A DNA stretch of 64,000 nucleotides, taken from contig CAZXGS010000008.1 of NCBI GenBank assembly GCA_964640525.1, positions 17,283 through 81,282 of the forward strand, read 5' to 3'. The stretch's first letter is position 1; every line of letters starts with the position of its first letter. Shown in pieces: positions 1 to 10,130 of this stretch. The position numbers were made by a program, and so were the translations under genes. This DNA is from SZAS-103 sp964640525. GTDB lineage: Bacteria > Pseudomonadota > Gammaproteobacteria > Xanthomonadales > Xanthomonadaceae. The notes beneath the pieces were generated by a model that saw nothing but the letters and a program-made list of their open reading frames with translations, was not told where the DNA came from and made no database searches.

Positions 1-447
1 CCTGACGAAGGGCTCACCACGAACGGGAAGCTCGACAGGCTTGCCCTGAGCTTGGCGAAGGGCTCACCATGAATGGGGATGGCGACAGGCTCTGCACAAA
101 GGGAGATGGCAAGGGGGATGGCGACAGGCTCAAGACGAACCTGGTATCCGAAGTCCGTTCGTGGTGAGCAGGATCGGTCGAGAACGAAGTTCGAGCCGAT
201 CCGTGTCGAACCACTTGCGTGATGGGCCGAATCTTGCCGATCGCGGGCAAGGCGCACGCGGCGCGTGGTCGCGGGCAGGGTCATGGTCGCAGCCGCTCGT
301 GGTTCGACAGGCCTGTCCTGAGCCTGACGAAGGGCTCACCACGAACGGATACCGCGACAAGCCTGTCCTGAGCATGCCGAAGGGCTCACCACGAACGAAA
401 AATTCGACAAACCCGTCCAGAGCTTGGCGAAGGGCTCACCACGAACG
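1..447. repeat. Cluster of ~45-bp intergenic repeats
   Basis: This non-coding stretch downstream of the transketolase stop holds at least four copies of a unit of about 43-46 bp. It starts near CGACAGGCCTGTCCTGAGC and ends in GAAGGGCTCACCACGAACGG. The clearest copies are near 32-76, 305-347, 355-397 and 405-447. A partial copy lies at 1-18 and an inverted fragment near 162-180 (CCGTTCGTGGTGAGC). Copies differ by a few substitutions and are separated by short spacers of uneven length. Each contains inverted halves (AGGCCTGTCC; GGGCTCACCACGAAC) that could pair in RNA. I see no coding frame with family features from 1 to 556. Similar units are common in xanthomonad genomes (general knowledge, not searched here). 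Confidence 0.75.
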
Positions 448-556
448 GAGTTGACGGGCTCGACACCGGCGTGCGCCAAGGCGACAGCAGGCTGGTTCGA
501 CATGCTCCGCATCCGCACCGGCCGGGTCGATGTCAGCCGCTTCGATTCCCGCACCA

Positions 557-2560
557 TCAGCGCAGCGCCAACGCCGCTTCGACCACCTTCTCGACGCTGA
601 AGCCGAAGTACGGGAACAGCACCTCCGCCGGCGCCGAGGCGCCGTAGCTGTCGATACCGATCACCGCGCCGTCCAGGCCCACGTACTTGCGCCAGTAGTC
701 GGACACGCCGGCTTCGATCGCCACGCGTTTGCGGCACCAGCCGGGCAACACGCCTTCGCGCCACTCCAGCGGTTGGCGGTCGAACGCTTCGGTGCACGGC
801 ATCGACACCAGCCGTGCCTTGACGCCCTTCGCGGCCAGCGCGACCGCGGCTTGGCGGGCCAGTTCGACCTCCGAGCCGGTGGCGATCAGGATCAGGTCGA
901 AACGCGCTTCCGGCGGATCGCTGAGGACGTAACCGCCGCGCGCGATATCAGCCAGCATGGCCTCCGGGCGGTGCTGGTGGGCCAGCTTCTGGCGGGTGAA
1001 CACCAGCGCGCTCGGTCCTTGGCGATGTTCGATCGCCGCCTTCCACGCCACCGCCGATTCGACCGCGTCGCAGGGGCGCCACAGGTCGAGGTTGGGGATG
1101 TGGCGCAACGACGCCAGATGCTCGATCGGCTGGTGGGTGGGGCCGTCCTCGCCCAGCCCGATCGAGTCGTGGGTATAGACGTGGATGGAATGCGCAGGGT
1201 TGATCGCGCTCATGCGCACGCCGTTGCGCGCGTAGTCGGAGAACACCAGGAAGGTGGCGTCATACGGCAGGAAGCCGCCATGCAGGGCCAGCCCGGTGGA
1301 GATCGCGGTCATCCCGAACTCGCGCACGCCGTAATGGATGTAGTTGCCGACCACCGTCTCGTCGAGGACGTTCTTCGAGCCTTTCCAGATCGTCAGGTTG
1401 GACTCGGCCAGATCCGCCGAGCCGCCGATCAACTCCGGCAGCAGCGGGCCGTAGGCGTCCAGCGCCATCTGCGAGGCCTTGCGGGTAGCGACCTCGGGCC
1501 CGGCGACTTGTGTTTGCGCGATGTAGGCATCGGCGGCGGCGGCGAAGCCTTCCGGCAATTCGGCGTGCGAGCGGCGCACCAGTTCGGCGGCCAACCCGGG
1601 GTATTGCTGCGCGTAACGATCGAACAGGCCGTTCCACGCATCCTCGCGGACGCGCCCGGTGTTTACCGCGCGCCAGCCGTCGTAGATGGCCTGCGGAATC
1701 TCGAACGGCGGATACGGCCAGCCCAGGTTGGCGCGCGCGGCGGCGATCTCGTCGGCGCCCAGCGGCGAGCCGTGGGCATGCTCGCTGTCCTGCTTGTGCG
1801 GCGCGCCGTAGCCGATGATGGTGCGGCAGCAGATCAGACTCGGTTTTTCGGTTTCCGCCTGCGCATGCAGGATGGCTTCGCGGATGGACGTGGCGTCCAG
1901 CCCGTCGACATCGCGGATGACATGCCAACCGTAGGCTTCGAAGCGCGCCGGGGTGTCGTCGCCGAACCAGCCCTGGGTATGGCCGTCGATGGAGATGTGG
2001 TTGTTGTCCCAGAACGCCACCAGCTTGCCGAGGCCGAAGGTGCCGGCCAGCGAGGCAGCCTCGTGGGACACGCCTTCCATCATGCAGCCGTCGCCCATGA
2101 ACACCCAGGTCATGTGATCGACGATCTCGAACTCGGGCCGGTTGAACTGTCGCGCCAGCAGCTTCTCGGCCAGCGCGAAACCGACCGCGTTGGCGAAGCC
2201 CTGGCTGAGCGGGCCGGTGGTGGTCTCCACGCCGGGGGTGTGGCCGTGCTCGGGATGGCCGGGAGTCTTCGAATGCAGCTGGCGGAAATTCTTGAGCTGC
2301 TCCATCGGCAGGTCGTAGCCGGAAAGGTGCAGGCAGGCGTACTGCAGCATCGAGCCGTGGCCGTTGGAGAGGATGAAGCGGTCGCGGTTGAACCACTTCG
2401 GGTTGGCCGGGTTGTGGCGCAGGAAATCGTTCCACAGCACCTCGGCGATGTCGGCCATGCCCATCGGCATGCCCGGGTGGCCTGACTTGGCCTTCTGCAC
2501 CGCGTCGGCGGACAGGAAGCGGATGGCGTTGGCGAGTTCGCGGCGAGTGGGCTGGGTCAT
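557..2560 (-). CDS. tkt: Transketolase
   Basis: Thiamine-diphosphate enzyme of the non-oxidative pentose phosphate pathway. It moves two-carbon ketol units between sugar phosphates in the cytoplasm. The 667-residue product has the family's usual length. It shows SGHPG at 26-30, the phosphate-site motif NGHGSM at 66-71, HGHTPGVETTTGPLSQG at 105-121, and the cofactor motif GDG (156-158) closing with DNNHISIDG at about 185-193. The central part carries the catalytic-glutamate region REFGMTA. The ATG at 2560 is chosen because the protein then begins MTQPTRREL, as in close homologues. The open frame continues upstream, but only through the palindromic repeat at 2585-2709. Its neighbour batD lies 185 bp upstream on the same strand, separated by that repeat, so tkt is probably a separate unit. 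Confidence 0.97.
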   Translation of the reverse strand: MTQPTRRELANAIRFLSADAVQKAKSGHPGMPMGMADIAEVLWNDFLRHNPANPKWFNRDRFILSNGHGSMLQYACLHLSGYDLPMEQLKNFRQLHSKTPGHPEHGHTPGVETTTGPLSQGFANAVGFALAEKLLARQFNRPEFEIVDHMTWVFMGDGCMMEGVSHEAASLAGTFGLGKLVAFWDNNHISIDGHTQGWFGDDTPARFEAYGWHVIRDVDGLDATSIREAILHAQAETEKPSLICCRTIIGYGAPHKQDSEHAHGSPLGADEIAAARANLGWPYPPFEIPQAIYDGWRAVNTGRVREDAWNGLFDRYAQQYPGLAAELVRRSHAELPEGFAAAADAYIAQTQVAGPEVATRKASQMALDAYGPLLPELIGGSADLAESNLTIWKGSKNVLDETVVGNYIHYGVREFGMTAISTGLALHGGFLPYDATFLVFSDYARNGVRMSAINPAHSIHVYTHDSIGLGEDGPTHQPIEHLASLRHIPNLDLWRPCDAVESAVAWKAAIEHRQGPSALVFTRQKLAHQHRPEAMLADIARGGYVLSDPPEARFDLILIATGSEVELARQAAVALAAKGVKARLVSMPCTEAFDRQPLEWREGVLPGWCRKRVAIEAGVSDYWRKYVGLDGAVIGIDSYGASAPAEVLFPYFGFSVEKVVEAALALR

Positions 2561-2584
2561 GGTCGGCGTCGTGGTGCCTTGGAG

Positions 2585-2709
2585 CCCCTCTCCCACCGGG
2601 AGAGGGGTTGGGGTGAGGGAAGATTGTGACCGGTCGCGAGGCGCAGCGTCCGGGCGAGGGCCTGCCCTCATCCGGCGCTTCGCGCCACCTTCTTCCGGCG
2701 GGAGAAGGG
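2585..2709. repeat. Bipartite palindromic repeat, copy A
   Basis: The left arm is a palindromic module, CCCCTCTCCCACCGGGAGAG continuing into GGGTTGGGGTGAGGG. A spacer of about 45 bp follows. The right arm runs CCTCATCCGGCGCTTCGCGC to CTTCCGGCGGGAGAAGGG. The same architecture recurs in the same orientation at 35680-35795, 53363-53553 and 55808-55991. It sits between the batD stop and the tkt start, directly 5' of tkt. Its role is unknown; transcript hairpins or a mobile REP-like element are both possible. Confidence 0.8.
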
Positions 2710-2745
2710 ATGCCATTGTCCCATTCCTGCCCGGTGCTGTCGTGC

Positions 2746-4512
2746 TCAATCCGGATACAGTGGCGGCAAGCCTTCCCGCGCTGCCTGCGCACCCGCCGGG
2801 TCGAGCCAGCGCGGCCGCTTGGCGAACGCCGCGCGCAAGGCCGCCAGTGCCTGCGCCGAGGGCTGGCCGTCGGCGCTCCAGCGCGAGCTTTCGCAAGCCT
2901 TCAAGGCGGTGCGCTGGGCCGGATCGGCCAGGCGCTGCTGCAAGGCATCGAGGTCGCGGGGTCGCGGTGACGGCGCGCTCTCACGCAGGATGCGCACGAC
3001 CAACGCCACGTCGCCCAGCGCCAGCGCAGCATCCAGCTTCGGCAGCACCGGCGCATCGGCGCCCGAAATCGGGCTTGCTTCCTCGTCGCGCGGGCGCCGC
3101 CGGCCCCAGGCCAGGGTCAGGACGAGGATCAACGCCAGAACCGCCGCCGCGCCCTGCCACCAGCGCAACATCGGATTGGGCTGCAACTCGCCCCGTGCAT
3201 GCGCAGCCATCGGCGCCGATGCCGGTGCGGGCGCGACGCCGGTGGTGGGCGGGCCAGCGGGCACGGTTCCCGCACCAGGCTGCACCTGCAACAGCGGCAG
3301 GCGGGTCTGCGCCACCTGTGAGCGGTCGTGGACCACGTCCCACCACGGCAGCGACAGTACCGGCAACTGCAGGGTTCCAGCTTGTGCCGGCACGATCGCG
3401 AAGCGCCGCGTGCGCTCGGCGTGCAGGGTGTCGCCGGTCAAGGCCTGGGTAGTGGTCGAGGGTTCCGGGTACACCTGCGCGCCGGGAATCGCTGGCAGTT
3501 CGATCTCCGGCAACTGCGTGGCGGCCACACCGTCGGCCGTCTCGTGGAGTACGAGTTCGAACGGCTCGCCGGCACGCGGCGCGGTCGTGGGCGCATCCAC
3601 CACCCACCCCACGGATTGCGCCGGCAGCCACGGCTCCCCCGCCTGCGCCGGACGTGCCCGCACCGTCAGCGCGATCGCCCGGCCGGTCGCGCGCAGGGTA
3701 CGCAAGCCACCCATGCCGACGAAGGCATCGTCGAAGGCGTTGCCGGGGTCCTGGGTCGGGTCGACGATGGCCTGGCCTTGGAACACCGGCGCCGGGATGT
3801 GCGCGCTGCCGCTGTGCTCGGGCACCAGCAGGTAATGTCGCTCGATGACGACGTAGTTGCGACCATCCACCACCGCGCTGTCGCGCTGGTCCGGCCCGAT
3901 CTGGCGCAGGTCACCATTGTCACCCGCGGGCAGGTCGAGCGAACCGCCGAACAGGTTCACCGCGTAGTACAGACGCAGGGTATAGACCACGGCCTGGCCG
4001 ACGTAGGGATCGGTCTGCGCCACCGAACCGACGACGAAGGCAGGATCCCCGGGCTTGCCGGCGTGCACGGGTGCGGCGCCGGCCTGGCCCGGGGTCGTCG
4101 CCATCGCACCGCTGGCCGTGGGCGCCGCATCGACCTGGACGCGTAGCAGGTTCGTGGATTCGGTTCCGACAGTGAGCGGCGGAATCTCGATCAGGCCGGC
4201 GTGGCGCGGCGTCATCGTCACCGACCATTGCTGGCTGGATTGCATCGCGCCATTGATGATCGTGGTCTGGCTGCCGGTGGACTCGCCCAGCAATTCGAAG
4301 TCCTTTTGCAGTGGCGCAAGCTCCGGCTTGGCAGACGAGCGATCACTGCTCAGGGTCAGGGTGATCGTTTGACCCAAGGCAATGTGATCGCGGTCCAGCG
4401 ACGCGCGCACCGCCGCGCTGGCGTGCAGGACACCGCACAGGCCGAGCACGGCGCATGCGATGCGCAGGGCCGGACGGGCGAACGCTGGTTTGCGTGGACG
4501 ACCAGAATTCAT
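2746..4512 (-). CDS. batD: BatD-like (oxygen tolerance) membrane protein
   Basis: Predicted membrane-anchored protein of the Bat (Bacteroides aerotolerance) family, 588 residues. It has an N-terminal signal segment around residues 14-34. A long periplasmic beta-rich region starts ASLDRDHIALGQTITLTL, as in BatD. A single transmembrane helix lies near 445-465 (GAAAVLALILVLTLAWG), followed by a basic RRRPRDEE stretch and a cytoplasmic helical tail of about 120 residues. The start ATG overlaps the batB stop by four nucleotides (ATGA), so the two are translationally coupled. BatD is thought to partner with the von Willebrand proteins BatA/BatB; its biochemical function is not established. It is the last gene of the moxR-bat operon. 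Confidence 0.88.
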   Translation of the reverse strand: MNSGRPRKPAFARPALRIACAVLGLCGVLHASAAVRASLDRDHIALGQTITLTLSSDRSSAKPELAPLQKDFELLGESTGSQTTIINGAMQSSQQWSVTMTPRHAGLIEIPPLTVGTESTNLLRVQVDAAPTASGAMATTPGQAGAAPVHAGKPGDPAFVVGSVAQTDPYVGQAVVYTLRLYYAVNLFGGSLDLPAGDNGDLRQIGPDQRDSAVVDGRNYVVIERHYLLVPEHSGSAHIPAPVFQGQAIVDPTQDPGNAFDDAFVGMGGLRTLRATGRAIALTVRARPAQAGEPWLPAQSVGWVVDAPTTAPRAGEPFELVLHETADGVAATQLPEIELPAIPGAQVYPEPSTTTQALTGDTLHAERTRRFAIVPAQAGTLQLPVLSLPWWDVVHDRSQVAQTRLPLLQVQPGAGTVPAGPPTTGVAPAPASAPMAAHARGELQPNPMLRWWQGAAAVLALILVLTLAWGRRRPRDEEASPISGADAPVLPKLDAALALGDVALVVRILRESAPSPRPRDLDALQQRLADPAQRTALKACESSRWSADGQPSAQALAALRAAFAKRPRWLDPAGAQAAREGLPPLYPD

Positions 4513-6554
4513 CGCGAGTCTCCCTGTTGCCGACGCTGGTACTCGAGCCAGAACTTGCGCTTGAGCAGCGCGCCCGGATCGTCCGGCACGCGTTGCAGCA
4601 GACGTTCGTCGGCCTGTTGTCGCTCGCGCTGCGCGGTGGACGGGATGCTCGCCAGAGCCTGCTTGCGATCGCCATGATCCTTCCGGCCCAGCGCCTGCCG
4701 CATCGCGCGCTGCTGCGCGGCATCGGCAGCCGCCTGCCGCGCGGCATCGGGCCTTGGTTGCGTCGCCTGCGCTTGCTGCGCGGCTGCGGACGCGTCCTTG
4801 CCGTGGTCGGATGGCGGCGAGGCGGTCGCTGCCTGCGCTTGCTGCGGCGGCTTCCGGGGGGCTTGCTGTTGTTGTTGAGCTTGTTGTTGTTGAGCTTGTT
4901 GTTGTTGAGCTTGTTGTTGTTGAGCTTGTTGCTGTTGGGCTTGTCGCTGTTGGGCTTGTCGCTGTTGGGCTTGCTGCTGTTGGGCTTGCTGCTGTTGGGC
5001 TTGCTGCTGTTGGGCTTGCTGCTGTTGACCTTGCTGCTGTTGGGATTTTTGCTGTTTCGCTTGCAGCTGTTGCGCTTGCTGTTGCTGCGCCTGTTGTCGT
5101 TGCGACGGCTGCTGTCGCTTGTTCCGTGCCTGCGCCTGCCTCGAGTCGGATGAAGACTGCTGCGGCGGCGGCTTGCGCTGGGCCAGCAGCTTGCGTACCG
5201 CTTCAATGTTGGCCTTTGCATCGGCCATGCCCGGCTGCTGCGCCAGCGCGCGCTGCCAAGCTGAAATCGCGTCCTCGTAGCGCTTCATCTTCGCCAATGC
5301 ATTGCCACGGTTGTAATCGGCGTCGGCATCGTCGCGAGCGGACCAGTCGGCAACTGCGGCGGCATAGTCGCCGCGCAGGTAAGCGGCAGCCGCACGCTGC
5401 GCGGGGGTTTGCGCCAGCGTGGTCGCTGCCGTGGCATCGCCGGTGCGCAGCGCCTGGTCGGCGCGCTGGTCGCGACGCTGCCACAGGCCGTTCCAGGCAT
5501 CCAGCGGCGCCGCACGCACCGGCTGCACCGGCATCACCAGCACGGCCAACAGCACCGCGGCCAGCCAGCCGCGCCGAAACGCCAGCGCCGCCAGTGGCAG
5601 CAGGAGCAGCAGCAGCCACGGCCCGGTATCGCGCCACACCATCGCCTGCGACGATCCCGCGGCAGCCTTTCCTTGCGATGCGACATCGAGCACGCCGAGC
5701 GACGCCAGATCCTGCCCGGAGGTGTCGATCGGCGCATAAAGACCGCCGCCCGCCGCGGCCAGGTCACGCAGCGCGGCATCGTCGCGCCGCGCCACCATCA
5801 CCTGCCCGCCGGCGTCATGGACGAAGGATCCGTTGGCATCCGGCAGCAGCCCGCCCTGCGGGCTGCCGACACCGATCACGTCCACCCGATAACCGCGCGC
5901 ATGCACGCGGCGCGCCATCGCGATGGCCGCCGGATCGGCATCGTCGCTGAGCAACAGGATCCGGCCGCGGGTGAATCCGGCCTGCGACAGCAGGTCGGCG
6001 GCTCGATCCAGCGCGAGGTCGGCGCGCTGACCATCCACCGGCATGGTGTCGGGCGCCAGCGCGACCACCATATCGTCGAGGCTGTGCGCATCATCGGAAA
6101 TCGGCGCCACGGTGAAGGCATCGCCGGCGTAAGCCACCAGCCCCATTTGCCCACCGCGGCGCTGCGCGATCAACTGCTGGACCTTCAGCCGCTCGCGCAG
6201 CGCGCGCGTCGGCGCGAGGTCCGCCACCCGCATGTGCGAGGACATGTCCTCGACCACCACCAACGGCGCCTGGACTTCCCACGTCGCCGTCGTGGCGCGC
6301 TGCCACGCCGGTCCGGCCAGCGCCAGCACGGCGAGGACGTAGCCGACCGCGAACAGCGTCATCGGCCACGCGCGCCGTGCGCCCGGCATGGTCTGCAGCA
6401 GGCTCGGCAACAGGTGGGCATCGACCGCACGCGTCCACGGCGAGTCCGCACGCGCGCGCTGGTGCCAGCGCCACCACAGCAGGGGCAGCGCGAGCAGGGC
6501 CAGCAGCCACCACGGGCGCAGCAGGTGTGGTAACAGCGGCGACAGCGCGTTCAT
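4509..6554 (-). CDS. batB: BatB/BatC-like VWA-TPR membrane protein
   Basis: This 681-residue protein joins a BatB part to a BatC-like part. There are hydrophobic helices at about 14-30 and 65-83, then a von Willebrand factor A domain (about 97-290). A further membrane helix pair lies near 315-355. A TPR unit follows (about 385-450, with YNRGNALAKMKRYEDAISAW). The C-terminal domain is low-complexity and Gln/Ala-rich, with the repeat core at residues 504-563. The metal-site motif reads DMSSH (103-107) instead of the canonical DxSxS, so metal binding may be weakened. The ATG at 6554 overlaps the batA stop (ATGA), which fixes the start. Role inferred from family: an envelope-associated VWA complex with BatA, BatD and MoxR. 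Confidence 0.87.
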   Translation of the reverse strand: MNALSPLLPHLLRPWWLLALLALPLLWWRWHQRARADSPWTRAVDAHLLPSLLQTMPGARRAWPMTLFAVGYVLAVLALAGPAWQRATTATWEVQAPLVVVEDMSSHMRVADLAPTRALRERLKVQQLIAQRRGGQMGLVAYAGDAFTVAPISDDAHSLDDMVVALAPDTMPVDGQRADLALDRAADLLSQAGFTRGRILLLSDDADPAAIAMARRVHARGYRVDVIGVGSPQGGLLPDANGSFVHDAGGQVMVARRDDAALRDLAAAGGGLYAPIDTSGQDLASLGVLDVASQGKAAAGSSQAMVWRDTGPWLLLLLLPLAALAFRRGWLAAVLLAVLVMPVQPVRAAPLDAWNGLWQRRDQRADQALRTGDATAATTLAQTPAQRAAAAYLRGDYAAAVADWSARDDADADYNRGNALAKMKRYEDAISAWQRALAQQPGMADAKANIEAVRKLLAQRKPPPQQSSSDSRQAQARNKRQQPSQRQQAQQQQAQQLQAKQQKSQQQQGQQQQAQQQQAQQQQAQQQQAQQRQAQQRQAQQQQAQQQQAQQQQAQQQQAQQQQQAPRKPPQQAQAATASPPSDHGKDASAAAQQAQATQPRPDAARQAAADAAQQRAMRQALGRKDHGDRKQALASIPSTAQRERQQADERLLQRVPDDPGALLKRKFWLEYQRRQQGDSR
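4866..5045. repeat. In-frame 15-bp minisatellite, 12 units, inside batB
   Basis: Twelve consecutive 15-bp units, mostly TTGCTGCTGTTGGGC or TTGTTGTTGTTGAGC on the plus strand, encode repeated Gln-Gln-Gln-Gln-Ala in BatB (about residues 504-563). Variants are clustered: the first units end TTGAGC and the later ones TTGGGC, which suggests stepwise duplication. Because 15 is a multiple of three, copy-number change would alter domain length without breaking the frame. Confidence 0.92.
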
Positions 6555-7555
6555 GCCACGACCCTGCGTGGCAGCGGCGCGAGGATCCCGGCCATCGCCA
6601 GCCCCAGCGCGCCGCCGAGGAACCACGGGTACAGTTCGACCCGGGGCCGCTGTGCCTGCTGCGGTTGCAGCACCGGTTCGATGCGGTCGAGCTGGGCGTA
6701 GATTCCGGCCAGGGATTCGGTATCGCGGGCGCGGTAGTAGCGACCGCCGGTCATGCTGGCGATCTTTCCCAACGTGTCCTCGTCCACGCCATCGCCCTGC
6801 GTCGGCAAGGCCATGCCGAAGAACGACCCTTCGCTGCCGTCGCCGCCGAAGCCGATGGTGTAGATGCGCACATGCTTGGCCGCGGCCAGTTGCGCCGCCT
6901 TCAACGGCGCGATCGCGCCGGCATTGCTGACCCCGTCGGTGAGCAGGATCAGCACGCGATCGGATGCCTTGCCGGCATGCGCGTCGGTGGCGAGCAGGCG
7001 CTTGACCGCGAGCACGATGGCGTCGCCGATCGCGGTGTTGTCGCCCGCCAACCCGGCCTCGCTGCCAAGCAACTGGTCGCGGACGCTGCGCAGGTCCCAG
7101 GTCAGCGGCGTCACCGCGTAGGCATGGGTGCCGAACACCACCAAGCCGACGCGGTCACCGATGCGGCGGGTCAGGAAGTCGCCGAGGACTGCCTTGATCG
7201 CGGTCAGCCGGTCCACCACCTGTCCACCCAACTCCATGTCCTGGCTGCGCATGCTGCCGGACAGGTCCACCGCCAGCATCAGGTCGCGGCCGCTGCGCGG
7301 GGGTTGCACCAGCGGCCCCAATTGCTGCGGACGCGCGGCCGCCACGCACAGCAGCAACCACGCCAGCAACGGCCACCACCGCAGGATTCGCTCACGGTGG
7401 CGGTCCCCGTGGTCGCCGCGCAGGGCGGCGATGGCGGGTGCGAACGGGGCCCGCAGCGCCACCGCGGCGAGCCTCGGCGCGCGCGGAAACCAGCGCGCGA
7501 CCAGCCACGGCAACGGCAGCGCCAGGAACACCCACGGCCAGGCAAACTCAGGCAT
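6551..7555 (-). CDS. batA: BatA-like VWA domain membrane protein
   Basis: A 334-residue protein with the BatA layout. It has an N-terminal hydrophobic segment (about 6-22) and a second one near 60-74. The von Willebrand A domain carries an intact metal-site motif DLSGS (97-101), followed by TDGVSNAG. A C-terminal membrane helix ends the protein (FLGGALGLAMAGILAPL). The ATG at 7555 gives MPEFAWPW, typical of BatA N-termini. An ATG two codons upstream (7561) is also possible. Both overlap the end of the DUF4381 gene, and the stop overlaps the batB start (ATGA). Unlike BatB next door, its MIDAS residues are complete. It probably forms a membrane complex with BatB and BatD under MoxR control. Confidence 0.92.
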   Translation of the reverse strand: MPEFAWPWVFLALPLPWLVARWFPRAPRLAAVALRAPFAPAIAALRGDHGDRHRERILRWWPLLAWLLLCVAAARPQQLGPLVQPPRSGRDLMLAVDLSGSMRSQDMELGGQVVDRLTAIKAVLGDFLTRRIGDRVGLVVFGTHAYAVTPLTWDLRSVRDQLLGSEAGLAGDNTAIGDAIVLAVKRLLATDAHAGKASDRVLILLTDGVSNAGAIAPLKAAQLAAAKHVRIYTIGFGGDGSEGSFFGMALPTQGDGVDEDTLGKIASMTGGRYYRARDTESLAGIYAQLDRIEPVLQPQQAQRPRVELYPWFLGGALGLAMAGILAPLPRRVVA

Positions 7556-8030
7556 GCCCATCACCCGCGTGCGCATGCGCACACAGCGCGGCGAAGCGCG
7601 AGCGCGCCAGTTGCAAGGCGGGCGCGGCATCGGCATCCAGATGACGGCGGAATCCGCCGTCGGCGAGCAAGGCGCCATGGCCGGCGGAGAACGGATGCGC
7701 CGGATCGTCGCCATCCAGGAACGCCAGCCAGCCATTGCCACCCAGGGTGGCGGCATTCGGATTCGCCAGGCAGGCCGCGCGGCGCAGCATCACCGAGGCC
7801 GCAGCGAGCTGCGCGGGCGGATCGGCAGCGGCCACCAGCGCGGCGTCGTATTCGGCCATCGCCGCGGCGAGGCGACGCCTGCGCCGCCGCGCCTGCCACG
7901 TCCGCCGCAGGCACCAGCCCAGAGCGATGGCGACCGCCGCGGCGAGCAGCCACCAACCCGGCGCCGGCGGCCACCAGCCCGCAGGGGCGGGCAGGTGGAT
8001 ACCGCGAAGCTCGGGCAGTGCCGGTTGCAT
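7548..8030 (-). CDS. DUF4381 domain membrane protein
   Basis: A 160-residue protein matching the DUF4381 pattern: a short N-terminal segment LRGIHLPAPAGWWPPAPGWW, one transmembrane helix (about 24-42), a strongly basic RRRRRR stretch (about 48-54) and a cytoplasmic helical domain. This family regularly sits between the DUF58 and BatA genes in moxR-bat operons, as here. The end overlaps the batA start, and the start lies 8 nt after the DUF58 stop, consistent with one transcript. The molecular function is unknown. Confidence 0.85.
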   Translation of the reverse strand: MQPALPELRGIHLPAPAGWWPPAPGWWLLAAAVAIALGWCLRRTWQARRRRRRLAAAMAEYDAALVAAADPPAQLAAASVMLRRAACLANPNAATLGGNGWLAFLDGDDPAHPFSAGHGALLADGGFRRHLDADAAPALQLARSRFAALCAHAHAGDGHA

Positions 8031-8038
8031 CGGAACCT

Positions 8039-8959
8039 TCAGGCCGCGACGCGGCGCGGATCGGTGAGCGCTGCCAGCAAGGTCGCGTCGTCATCGCTGC
8101 TGGCGATCGCCAGCGCGCGGGCGCCCATGCCGCGCAGGCGCTGGATCTGTCCATCGCGCAGGGCGGGAAACGCGCGCCGCCAGCGTTCGCGGGTGCGCGT
8201 GGCGGCCAGATCCAGTTCGACCGGCGCAGATGCACCGGCGACCGCGAACGGCAGGCGCTCGCGCGGCGGTTGCAGTTCCAGCGGGTCGGACAGCAGCACG
8301 ACCTGCAGGTCGTGGCGCCGGGCCAGCAACGACAGCGCCGGATCGGCCACCGTCGTCAGCGAGTGGGCATCGGCCAGCACGAGGATGCTGGCGCCGGTGT
8401 GCAACACCCGCGCCGCCGCGTCGATCGCGTGCGCCAGGCCTGCATCCTGCTCCGGTGGCTGCGTGTACCAGCGCACCAGCGCATCCAGCACGCGCAGCAC
8501 GCCGTTGCGGCCGCCGCGCGGGGCCACCGGCGCCTGCGCCACGACCCCGCGCAGGGCACCGACGCGGTCGCCGCGACGTTGCGCGGCCCACGCCACGATC
8601 GCGCCGGCGCGCGCAGCCTGCACCGACTTGAACCGAACCCGGGTGCCAAAGTACAGCGCCGGAGCGGTGTCGGCGACGATCAGCGCGACCCGTTCACGCT
8701 CGGCCTGGAACAACTTGGTGTGCGGCTTGCCGGTGCGCGCGCTGAGCCGCCAGTCGATGTGGCGGGCGTCGTCGCCGGCGGTGTAAGGCCGCGACTCGGC
8801 GTATTCCATGCCGCGCCCGCGCAGCGGCGACAGCGCCGGTCCCGCTGCTCCGGACAGACCCAGCGTCGGTGGCGGCCAACCGCGGACGCGCTCGCGCAGT
8901 CCGATCAATTCGGCCAGCACCGGGCGCAGTCCATCGGCAGGTGGCGGTGTGCGCTGCAT
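8039..8959 (-). CDS. DUF58 domain protein
   Basis: A 306-residue DUF58 protein. The hallmark segment YTAGDDARHIDWRLSARTG lies at 59-77, and a VWA-like fold is expected C-terminally (VALIVADTAPALYFG). I see no membrane helix, so this is the short cytoplasmic form. The ATG at 8959 (MQRTPPP) is chosen because it lies 7 nt after the moxR stop; upstream codons in frame run into moxR. DUF58 proteins accompany MoxR ATPases and are thought to be part of the chaperone or client-recognition apparatus of the VWA proteins; this is a family-level inference. Confidence 0.9.
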   Translation of the reverse strand: MQRTPPPADGLRPVLAELIGLRERVRGWPPPTLGLSGAAGPALSPLRGRGMEYAESRPYTAGDDARHIDWRLSARTGKPHTKLFQAERERVALIVADTAPALYFGTRVRFKSVQAARAGAIVAWAAQRRGDRVGALRGVVAQAPVAPRGGRNGVLRVLDALVRWYTQPPEQDAGLAHAIDAAARVLHTGASILVLADAHSLTTVADPALSLLARRHDLQVVLLSDPLELQPPRERLPFAVAGASAPVELDLAATRTRERWRRAFPALRDGQIQRLRGMGARALAIASSDDDATLLAALTDPRRVAA

Positions 8960-8966
8960 GATCGGA

Positions 8967-10034
<1,068 letters not shown>

Positions 10035-10130
10035 GGGCAAGACTCGGCGGCGCCGGTCGCAACCGGCGGTGGTGTTGGGGTTTCGTCGGGGCGTTCGACC
10101 GGGCTCGCGCCCGAATGTTCCGCGCCGGGC

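Noticed and set aside
1..447. CRISPR array
   Set aside because: Units are diverged, spacer lengths are short and uneven, some copies are inverted, and no cas gene is present.
4754..5950. Plus-strand frame encoding Val-Glu-Leu-Val repeats opposite batB
   Set aside because: Produced by reading the minisatellite in another frame; no other coding support.
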